A DNA stretch of 5,745 bases from CAYMST01 sp964393115. GTDB taxonomy: Bacteria; Bacteroidota; Bacteroidia; Cytophagales; Cyclobacteriaceae. A program made the translations under genes and the position numbers. This document shows positions 1 through 5,745 of this stretch, one piece after another (the stretch's first letter is position 1; every line of letters starts with the position of its first letter). The DNA lies in the NCBI GenBank assembly GCA_964393115.1, contig CAYMST010000300.1, positions 1 through 5,745 of the forward strand. Reading direction: 5' to 3'. A model generated the notes under the pieces. It worked only from the letters and a program-made list of their open reading frames with translations. It was not told the origin of the DNA and did not search any database.

Positions 1-684
1 ACAACAGAACCATCTGAAGCAACCGTCAATACATCAGGAGACCAACTAGACCTACTCACGCTCCCATCACGTGCGTCTGCAGAACTAACCGTTGCGGTCA
101 ACGTCAATTCGTCACCTAATAAAATATGCTCCGTTGGACAATTATCTATTGACACACCTGTAACAGCAACAGGGTCAACTGTCATTTCACAAGTAGACAT
201 AAACGAACCGTCATAAGTGGTAACCGTTATCGTAGCAGTACCCAAACCCACGGCTTCAACGTTCCCTACTGAATCAACCGTTAGTATATCCGTATCAGAA
301 CTGGACCAGTTCACACTATCTTCGGTAGCATCATCAGGTGATACCGTTGTCGTCAATGTCAATTCATCTCCTAATAATATATTTTCAGATGGACAATTAT
401 CTATCGATACACTAGTAACTTTAGTTGAATCCACAGTCACATCACAAGTAGATGTAAACGAACCATCAGTTGTAGTCACTGTTATAGTCGCCATACCAAC
501 CTCTGCTGCAGTAGCCGTGCCACCAGAAGTCACTGTTAGAATATCAGTATCTGAGCTCGACCAGCTTACACTAGCATCCGTAGCATCTCCTGGTGAGACG
601 GTGGCAGTTAATCCCAATTCTGTACCTACAAATACGGAAGTATCTGGACAGTTATCGATTGCCACTCCAGTAACAGAAACTTCG
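1..684 (-). repeat. Tandem 255-bp repeats encoding BIG2 Ig-like domains with paired cysteines
   Basis: Three units follow the second CBM copy. The conserved IDNCP motif has its Cys codon starting at 650, 395 and 140, an exact 255-bp (85-residue) period. Each unit carries the BIG2 hallmarks L(T)ATVSP.DA, SV.WSSSD.D.LTV and GTATITVTT.DGSF. The two complete units end in a second Cys (STC before D/E and TV). The third unit is cut by the window edge. The equivalent unit between the CBM copies (about 1173-922) has the same motifs. The units have diverged in sequence, unlike the CBM copies. Confidence 0.85.
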
Positions 685-1791
685 CATCCAGTAATATCTA
701 TAAATGAAACATTTCGTATCGTAAAGTCTACGTCTGAAGAACCAAAATNNNNNNNNNNNNNNNNNNNNNNNNNNNNNNNNNNNNNNNNNNNNNNNNNNNN
801 NNNNNNNNNNNNNNNNNNNNNNNNNNNNNNNNNNNNNNNNNNNNNNNNCGCCTGGAAACGTAAAACCTCCAAATGTTGGGTTTTGTAACTTATTCGTTAC
901 ACATGGATCTGGAAGAGCAGCAACCGTGATATCGCAGGTAGAGGTAAAAGATCCGTCGGTTGTTGTAACAGTAACGGTTGCAGTCCCCACACCTTCTGCG
1001 GTAACCGTACCATCGGAAGCAACCGTCAGCACATCCGTGTCGGAAGAAGACCAACTTACACTCGTATCATCGGCATCAGCCGGACTAACAGTAGCTGTGA
1101 GCACATGTGTATCGCCCTCGCTTAAAGAACTTCCGGGACAATTATCAATGGTCACTCCGGTCACCGACGCGTCGCAACCAGTTATATCTATAAATGAAAC
1201 ATTTCGTATCGTAAAGTCTACGTCTGAAGAACCAAAATAAAAGTCGTAACGATAGTGACTACCCGTTGAAACCGTAGCATTACTATTCGAAATAGTAAAC
1301 TCGAAGTTGAACTCTTGAAAACTTGTCGTCAAATCTACATCTCGCGTAAACAGACCTGCCCAAGCTAAACTGGGATGGTTAGCCCCACCAAACTGAAAGC
1401 GTAGTGGTCTAGCTGATGCTCCTCTAGCCTCAAAGGACACCGCGTATGTTCGACCATCCTGAATAGGTACGCCTCCATCAGTAGCCACCTCATCTCCATC
1501 AAAAAACTGACGTAAATGCATATGACTTATATCCGGACTGGCGTTAAGTGTAATGTTATCAAAGGTCAATTCTCCTCCGGATGAGGTAAGGTCACCCGAG
1601 GTACTAGAATTAAAGGTTGCAAACCACGGAGGGGTAGCGCCTGGAAACGTAAAACCTCCAAATGTTGGGTTTTGTAACTTATTCGTTACACACGGGTTTT
1701 GTGCTTGAACCTGATTCCACATAAACAGAATCATTAAGAACACCCACACACTTTCTAAACCGCTGACTTTCTTTTTGTAACTCTTTCTCAT
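1..1791 (-). CDS. Secreted modular protein with CBM4/9-like modules and BIG2 Ig-like repeats (3' end outside window, interrupted by gap)
   Basis: Probable cell-surface or extracellular carbohydrate-binding or adhesion protein; no catalytic domain is visible. It starts with ATG at 1791. Residues 1-30 form a signal peptide with a basic start, a hydrophobic core and an end at VQA. Residues 34-206 look like a CBM4/9 jelly-roll: C34, W56, GRTYAVSFEARG (113-124), the LTTSFQEF strand (154-161) and a final FTIRNVSFI strand (193-201), closing at C206. A BIG2 domain follows (about 1173-922), then a second CBM copy begins at 903 and enters the gap. Beyond the gap the frame whose codons start at 746, 743 and so on resumes with the end of the CBM copy. 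It then encodes three more BIG2 units (the last one cut) with no stop down to position 1. Reading straight through the 100 Ns gives a false stop at 652. With a 399-bp gap about 696 residues lie in the window. A T9SS sorting domain may lie beyond the edge; this is a guess. The BIG2 call is firm, the CBM call good by pattern, the ligand unknown. Confidence 0.85.
694..903 (-). repeat. Second copy of the CBM module, mostly lost in the assembly gap
   Basis: Only the two 55-nt ends of this copy are present. 849-903 encodes its beginning (CVTNKLQNPTFGGFTFPG) and 694-748 encodes its end (from FGSSDVDFTIRN onward). Both are identical to the first copy. It separates the first BIG2 domain from the following tandem BIG2 domains, so the protein reads CBM-BIG2-CBM-BIG2-BIG2-BIG2. 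Confidence 0.85.
749..848. other. Assembly gap (100 Ns) standing for about 399 bp of a repeated CBM module
   Basis: One hundred Ns lie inside the second copy of the CBM module. The left flank 694-748 is identical to 1184-1238 and the right flank 849-903 is identical to 1638-1692. In the intact copy the bases between these flanks (1239-1637) number 399. A 399-base gap keeps the reading frame, while 100 bases breaks it. The gap length is therefore a placeholder and annotation across it should not be taken literally. Confidence 0.95.
1184..1692 (-). repeat. Intact copy of duplicated CBM module (about 509 bp)
   Basis: This segment encodes residues 34 to about 203, the whole CBM4/9-like module. 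Its two ends recur exactly (55 nt each) at 694-748 and 849-903, on either side of the gap. The downstream copy thus starts and ends at the same points. Identity stops abruptly at both outer borders (1183 against 693, 1693 against 904). The interior of the second copy is not visible but is likely identical, because an assembler collapsed it. Confidence 0.85.
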
Positions 1792-2096
1792 ATCAAAAGG
1801 TCTAATATCAACAACTATCTACTATCTATTGCCTACTTTTAATGCTGGTTTTTAACCCAACGAACAGCAAAACTTCTATTCAAATAAGCGCCTTACACCC
1901 CACCAAACAAAGCAGGTGGGTAAAACAATACAGACACAAACACTTACCTAAGAGCATTATTCTTGGTCAAATCCTTCAATTAGTAATTCTTGTATTTAGC
2001 CTTGAGAATCGAAATTCCCCAAAGAACAATATGTTTAAGACACCAAATAAACTGGTCGTGCAGCCACATATAGTTTGCACTATGATAAAAGGCCCA

Positions 2097-2141
2097 ATAC
2101 AGGGTGCTTGGAGTGATTAGAAAACAAATTGCACCCTGTAT
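2097..2141. repeat. Perfect 11-bp inverted repeat with 23-nt spacer
   Basis: ATACAGGGTGC at 2097-2107 pairs perfectly with GCACCCTGTAT at 2131-2141. It lies about 100 bp beyond the stop of the G8 gene. On the minus strand the stem is followed after six bases by CCTTTTATC, so it could act as a terminator or an RNA-stabilising hairpin. The long spacer also fits a protein-binding dyad. The sequence is clear but the function is open. Confidence 0.7.
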
Positions 2142-2188
2142 ATCTCCTATGAGACACTCAAAAAACTATTCTGCTGCCAAAACTCTTT

Positions 2189-2215
2189 AAAAACATAAAC
2201 TTCTGGGTATCAGAA
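2189..2215 (-). terminator. Weak rho-independent terminator candidate for the G8 operon
   Basis: On the minus strand TTCTG-ATACC-CAGAA forms a 5-bp stem with a 5-nt loop. It is followed by a T-rich tract (GTTTATGTTTTT) about 30 bp past the G8 stop codon. The position and T tract fit a terminator, but the stem is short and AT-rich. The 11-bp inverted repeat further downstream is an alternative. Confidence 0.25.
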
Positions 2216-2244
2216 ATAATTACCTTCACTAAATTATTGGTATA

Positions 2245-5196
2245 CTATTCTTCAACAGGTCTTATAAAAAACCTTAACTCTTCATAGGTCACATCTTCAA
2301 AACTAGGCCTTGGATTATTCTCGAAATCGCTGGTCCAATATTGCCAAACTCCTCCTCTGATCTTAACCCAAACCCTATTGTTTTCAACGTCTTGCCAATA
2401 AGTCGCCCCATCGGATTCACGCACATCACTCAAAGACATAACCCGCTGATAATCTTCTCTTTGAGCCGGACCAGTAACCCCAACTTCTAAATTGGTAATA
2501 GTCCCATCAAACTGAACACCTATTACTTGCAGATCGCTTTTTTCGAGCATGTTATCTACCAACATAATAAAATTAGTCGGATGATCATGCCCTGGAAATG
2601 TCAATTCATAGATTCCATCGGGACTTGTCGCAAAGTCACGCATATGCCATAATAATTCCCCAGACGCTGATTCTTCTACGGACCATGAACCTATCTGTTC
2701 TAAGTTTTCGTCAAAACGTTTTACATCAATCGCCCAAATATCATCCCAAATCCTATTCATAGGAAAAATATCTCCCTCACCATACAACACAAACCCTCTA
2801 AAACCGTAAAAAGGACCATTAACCATGACTCCACCAGTGGAAGCAGAACCTTCACCGACCAAAGTAACGGTTTTGCCATGCGTCAGGAACGGTTCGTCGT
2901 ATACAAAGTACTGTCCAGGATCTCCCCAATAGCCGTTTGCATCCCAGATAGCGCTGGAAAACGTGAAGTGATCTTGTGGCGATCTAGCCTTGAAACCTGG
3001 GTGAGAATTAATCATCAAGTTATTAGTATTCTGAACATGCCCTTTTTCTACGGCTCGGATATAGTAATCTTCAGAAGCAAACACGCCACTTCTTTCACCT
3101 GCTACCAGTGGGAACTCCACAATGATGTTATCTTTCATCAAAAACGTATGATGATAAGTAGCAAATGCGGAAGGCACAAAACCAGGGTTGCCATTATAGA
3201 AATCAGCAAATCCTAATGCCTCACGTCCAGTACCGTTCATTTCATGATTCAAACTAGTGCCTACCACTAAGCATTGCTCAATTATACCTCCTGCTCCAGC
3301 TCCTGCAAAAAAGCGTCCACAGTTGTCCGCTGAAATAAAAGATCTGGTAGAGGGTCTCGTAGAGCGATCCCAAAAACCATTATTTCCACATTTATGTGCT
3401 TGATTATGATTTACTGTAAACCTTCTTAAATGTTCAAATGGCCATTGTGGATTACGACCGCTAACCGTCGAAGCATATTGTTCAGGAAATACATCCCCAT
3501 TATTAGCTATTTCCACTAGGTCCAGCATGATTCCTTTCTTCCGAATTGTATGCGTGACGTTATTGTCAAAAACGCCAAATAGCTCTCGATTTGGTTGGTA
3601 TAAGAATCCATCTGGGTGTGTATACCCTTGATGATCACCCCATGCTTGCTCAGGATAAGCCAGCCAGAAACCAAATCCTCGGCAGTCGGCGGCAACGTTT
3701 CCTTTCAGCGTATTATCAGGATTACTAATCCAAAAGCCTGATGGTCCGCCATCATGCAAACCGATCTGTTCATGGTTCTTTAATTGAGTGCCTGGCAATG
3801 GGCTTCTGATATAGAGGACTAAATTGTCAGTAATTGTATTTCGCCTTTCTACCGCATCCTCTGTGAAGATACCATGCCCTTGAACGTGATAAACTATATT
3901 ATTACTTACCTCCACACCGTTAGTACCATGAATCACTATACCTCTTTGCACTGATTCATTCACTACGCTATTCCTGAAGTACTGCCCTTCAGCATCACCA
4001 ATAAATACTGGAAGTGCAATACCATCAGGCGATTGGTAACTTAAGTTGTGCCAGTGCCATGGATATCTTCCCAGGTGTCCTCTTTGTCCTCCTCTGGAAA
4101 TGTGAACCCCTTCCACGTGCGCTGTCCCCTGTGGCATGATCATCACATGTACACCAAATCCGACTGAGGTCCAAAGATTATCATCTTCTGGACTCTCAAT
4201 AATGATATTTCTGGTCAAGTAACCAATTTCGGCACGTTCATCCAAAACAGTCGGTGTAAAACTTGTATCTGAATTGGCCAATGGAGGAGATACACGCATC
4301 ACTTCAGGATCAAGACTCATCCCATCAGAAGTGACATATTGTAAGCGTCCCCATCGATGACTATTTGAACCATCTTCGATAGTTAGATTATGCCCAGAAA
4401 CAGCTAACAAAGAGGTTTTCTGGGTAATGGCCGTACCATTACCAGCTTCGTAATAATCTGTTGGCGCCATTACAATTTCTGCTCCTTCTTCCCAGTCTAC
4501 CTCATCGTTGAGCACTAATTCTTTAGCGTCTTTTTCCAGGTGTTGATTTAGTTTTGTCCATAGTACATTTGGTGTAGCACCATGTAGCTCTAACCTACCA
4601 TTCACCATGATACCGCGATCATTGGCATCATCTGCTGTATTTGTTCCATCAAGTGTAATTCGCGCGACCTGTTCGAATGGGGATGAGGCCGTACCAACCT
4701 GTAAAAGACCATTTACCACAATCCTGTCAGCTGTCAGATGTAAGTCTTTTCGCTCAAAAACCAGCTCACCGTTAATGACCAAGTCTCCCAAATTCGGCGT
4801 ATTGATATCTAGTAAAATGTTGTCATCAATTACGACATCTTGTCCTTCTACAGGCAATCCTTCATCTCCCCAAGTACTTGGATTTGACCATCTTTTAAAA
4901 TTAGTCTGAGCGATTTGAATCGTTTCCGAATAAAAGGTTTCACAACCTGATGAGGTAACCTTTGCTCGAAAGTATATTGGAATTTGTGTCACCACTCTAT
5001 TCAATGTTTCACCGACTTCACCACTTAGCGCTGTCCAAGAAACTGAATCCATGGATTGCTCCCATTGCCGATCACCTTCGAGACTTTGAATTTCTAAAAG
5101 TAATGTATCTCCAAGGCTCACCTCTATGGTTTGTTGAGCGTTAGAAAAGTGAACTATTCCAAATATCAACGAGAAAACTATAGTTAATTTTTTCAT
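2245..5196 (-). CDS. Secreted G8-domain, right-handed beta-helix protein resembling the CEMIP/TMEM2 core
   Basis: Likely an extracellular polysaccharide-binding or polysaccharide-cleaving beta-helix protein; substrate and catalytic residues are not established here. Residues 1-20 are a signal peptide (cleavage after SNA, before QQ). About 22-95 is an Ig-like domain (RQWEQSMDSVSWTAL). About 100-225 is a G8 domain: W103, STWGDEGLPVEGQDVVID (107-124), LLD (128-130), repeated ING/VNG turns and the GTASSPF motif (168-174). About 320-720 holds beta-helix turns with motifs I recall from animal CEMIP/TMEM2: RAEIGYLTRNI (321-331), GRYPWHWH (376-383), IHGTNG (422-427), GHGIFTED (440-447), ERRNT (450-454), FWISNPDNTL (488-497) and GFGFWL (507-512). 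A beta-rich tail follows (about 775-983). The protein ends in RFFIRPVEE without a T9SS sorting domain. Its start overlaps the stop of the preceding sorting-domain protein in an ATGA, so the two are probably translationally coupled. Family placement is confident; a hyaluronidase-like activity is only inferred. Confidence 0.9.
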   Translation of the reverse strand: MKKLTIVFSLIFGIVHFSNAQQTIEVSLGDTLLLEIQSLEGDRQWEQSMDSVSWTALSGEVGETLNRVVTQIPIYFRAKVTSSGCETFYSETIQIAQTNFKRWSNPSTWGDEGLPVEGQDVVIDDNILLDINTPNLGDLVINGELVFERKDLHLTADRIVVNGLLQVGTASSPFEQVARITLDGTNTADDANDRGIMVNGRLELHGATPNVLWTKLNQHLEKDAKELVLNDEVDWEEGAEIVMAPTDYYEAGNGTAITQKTSLLAVSGHNLTIEDGSNSHRWGRLQYVTSDGMSLDPEVMRVSPPLANSDTSFTPTVLDERAEIGYLTRNIIIESPEDDNLWTSVGFGVHVMIMPQGTAHVEGVHISRGGQRGHLGRYPWHWHNLSYQSPDGIALPVFIGDAEGQYFRNSVVNESVQRGIVIHGTNGVEVSNNIVYHVQGHGIFTEDAVERRNTITDNLVLYIRSPLPGTQLKNHEQIGLHDGGPSGFWISNPDNTLKGNVAADCRGFGFWLAYPEQAWGDHQGYTHPDGFLYQPNRELFGVFDNNVTHTIRKKGIMLDLVEIANNGDVFPEQYASTVSGRNPQWPFEHLRRFTVNHNQAHKCGNNGFWDRSTRPSTRSFISADNCGRFFAGAGAGGIIEQCLVVGTSLNHEMNGTGREALGFADFYNGNPGFVPSAFATYHHTFLMKDNIIVEFPLVAGERSGVFASEDYYIRAVEKGHVQNTNNLMINSHPGFKARSPQDHFTFSSAIWDANGYWGDPGQYFVYDEPFLTHGKTVTLVGEGSASTGGVMVNGPFYGFRGFVLYGEGDIFPMNRIWDDIWAIDVKRFDENLEQIGSWSVEESASGELLWHMRDFATSPDGIYELTFPGHDHPTNFIMLVDNMLEKSDLQVIGVQFDGTITNLEVGVTGPAQREDYQRVMSLSDVRESDGATYWQDVENNRVWVKIRGGVWQYWTSDFENNPRPSFEDVTYEELRFFIRPVEE

Positions 5197-5570
5197 TTCT
5201 TTTGGATTTTAATCATTGAAGATTGATTTGTCGACAAACTATGGAAGAGCAGAAAATAAAGCCCTTGAGGAAGCTCACTTATATTAATGTGTTGGGATTT
5301 CAAATCCGAAAATAATTCTAATTGCCTTCCTGAGAAATCCAATACCTTCACCACGGTATTTGGCAAAAGCTCTGGAAGTTGAATTAATCCAGTAGTGGGG
5401 TTAGGAAACACTTGAGACATTGAATGCAACGGTATACCGAGCACATCATTTTTGGAGTCATCTGGTATTTCTACACATGGAATTTCTACAGCCACAAGAA
5501 CGGTATGTTTCTTTTGGGCGTATAGAGTAATTGTTATAAATAATAAAGTTAAGTTGAAAATTAAACGCAT
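5193..5570 (-). CDS. Small secreted protein consisting mainly of a T9SS type A sorting domain
   Basis: A 125-residue protein. Residues 1-18 or 1-19 form a signal peptide (hydrophobic core, ending LYAQ). Residues 20-52 are a short linker with a near-repeat, VEIPCVEIP, holding the only cysteine (C32). Residues 53-125 match the T9SS C-terminal sorting domain: VFPNPTTG (54-61), VVKVLDFSGRQLEL (73-86), INISELPQGLYFLLF (95-109) and a final MIKIQKK strand. Such domains normally sit at the end of large cargo proteins and direct export through the outer membrane with surface attachment or release. Here there is no cargo domain. The TGA stop overlaps the ATG of the G8 gene by four bases. It may be a partner or sorting adaptor for the G8 protein, a small secreted peptide, or the remnant of a larger gene. 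The start is chosen because it gives an intact signal peptide. Confidence 0.85.
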   Translation of the reverse strand: MRLIFNLTLLFITITLYAQKKHTVLVAVEIPCVEIPDDSKNDVLGIPLHSMSQVFPNPTTGLIQLPELLPNTVVKVLDFSGRQLELFSDLKSQHINISELPQGLYFLLFHSLSTNQSSMIKIQKK

Positions 5571-5583
5571 AATTACATTAATT

Positions 5584-5618
5584 GTAAAGTAATGTACCGT
5601 TTCATGAAATCAGTCAAA
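5584..5618 (-). promoter_or_regulatory. Possible Bacteroidota-type promoter for the two-gene operon
   Basis: On the minus strand TTTG (5618-5615) and TACTTTAC (5591-5584) resemble the -33 TTTG and -7 TAnnTTTG elements, with a 23-nt spacing. The -7 match is imperfect and the implied leader before the ATG at 5570 is very short. This is a tentative call; the region is AT-rich and such matches arise by chance. Confidence 0.22.
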
Positions 5619-5698
5619 AATATGTTTCGATAATATCGAGCTTTGGTTCTATGAATATAAACTTAGTATTCAAAACTTTAGACCTAATATGTCCAGTT

Positions 5699-5744
5699 CT
5701 ACCCTTTGGAATTAAACCTAAATAAGATCCCGAACAAAGGGTAG
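5699..5744. repeat. Perfect 10-bp inverted repeat with 26-nt spacer
   Basis: CTACCCTTTG (5699-5708) pairs with CAAAGGGTAG (5735-5744). It lies 129 bp upstream of the sorting-domain gene and at the window edge. No T tract follows on the minus strand, and what follows on the plus strand is outside the window. It could be the terminator of a neighbouring gene or an operator for the operon. Confidence 0.55.
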
Positions 5745-5745
5745 T

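Larger units (their letters stand above)
1792..2244. other. Intergenic region of 453 bp without a convincing gene
   Basis: This region separates the stop of the G8 gene from the start of the CBM/BIG2 gene. It holds a weak terminator candidate (2189-2215), an 11-bp inverted repeat (2097-2141), a small GC-rich hairpin CCCACC/GGTGGG (1899-1904 with 1915-1920) and a 7-bp tandem duplication ACTATCT (1814-1827) just upstream of the CBM/BIG2 start. I found no clear Bacteroidota promoter (TTTG plus TAnnTTTG) for the CBM/BIG2 gene. Its length and the hairpins suggest that this gene is transcribed separately from the G8 operon. Confidence 0.6.

Noticed and set aside
694..903. Gap-flanking repeats as ends of an insertion sequence
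   Set aside because: The flanks are the two ends of a coding CBM module in direct order, not inverted terminal repeats, and there is no transposase or target duplication.
217..1240. Plus-strand open frames at 217-888 and 926-1240
   Set aside because: They are antisense to the BIG2 and CBM coding repeats, low in complexity (Val/Ser/Thr-rich mirror of the repeats), and one runs through the Ns.
652..1791. A complete 379-residue protein ending at 652
   Set aside because: The last 31 residues after the gap are out of frame with the CBM and BIG2 coding sequence. Shifting the frame gives the expected CBM end and BIG2 repeats without stops to position 1, so the stop is caused by the arbitrary gap length.
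1899..1920. GC-rich hairpin CCCACC/GGTGGG
   Set aside because: Only a 6-bp stem, with no T tract on either strand and no match to a riboswitch I recognise; too little to call a terminator or regulator.
1842..2120. Plus-strand open frame of 92 codons in the intergenic region
   Set aside because: No signal peptide, domain or recognisable composition, no clear start signal, and it crosses the 11-bp inverted repeat. It is best explained as chance, though a small orphan gene cannot be excluded.
2878..5144. Plus-strand open frames at 2878-3216, 4607-4909 and 4962-5144
   Set aside because: All lie opposite the well-supported G8/beta-helix gene and show no domain features.
5627..5639. Short palindrome TCGAT-AAT-ATCGA upstream of the operon
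   Set aside because: A 5-bp stem in AT-rich DNA is expected by chance and is not placed like a terminator.

Overview
The window looks like a marine-type or environmental Bacteroidota genome (Flavobacteriia or a related class). The evidence is an AT-rich composition, secreted proteins whose signal peptides end in Ala-Gln, a type IX secretion (T9SS) type A sorting domain, Bacteroidota-style Ig-like domains, and no obvious Shine-Dalgarno sites. All genes found lie on the minus strand. The 100-N gap suggests a draft or metagenome assembly.

Read in the direction of transcription (high to low coordinates): 5571-5745 is a leader with a weak promoter candidate and a 10-bp inverted repeat. Next, 5570-5193 encodes a 125-residue secreted protein that is almost only a T9SS sorting domain. 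Its stop codon overlaps the start of the next gene in an ATGA. That gene, 5196-2245, encodes a 983-residue secreted protein with an Ig-like domain, a G8 domain and a right-handed beta-helix. It resembles the core of animal CEMIP/TMEM2 (hyaluronan-binding or hyaluronan-depolymerising proteins) and has no sorting domain of its own. A 453-bp intergenic region (2244-1792) follows, with a weak terminator candidate and an 11-bp inverted repeat. The last gene starts at 1791 and runs off the window at position 1. It encodes a modular secreted protein: signal peptide, CBM4/9-like module, BIG2 Ig-like domain, a second copy of the same CBM module (mostly hidden in the gap), then at least three more BIG2 domains.

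The apparent stop of the last gene at 652 is an artefact of the arbitrary 100-N gap. Both gap edges repeat exactly 55 nt of the intact CBM copy, the frame is restored if the gap is really about 399 bp, and the reading frame is then open to the window edge.

Taken together the locus looks like a small extracellular polysaccharide-interaction set: a beta-helix protein of the CEMIP class, a possible sorting partner, and a multi-domain carbohydrate-binding surface protein. The two strongest points are the sorting-domain-only protein coupled to a CTD-less G8 protein, and the CEMIP-like bacterial beta-helix. I see no mobile element, CRISPR array, tRNA or rRNA. Similarity to named families is judged from memory of motifs, not from a search.
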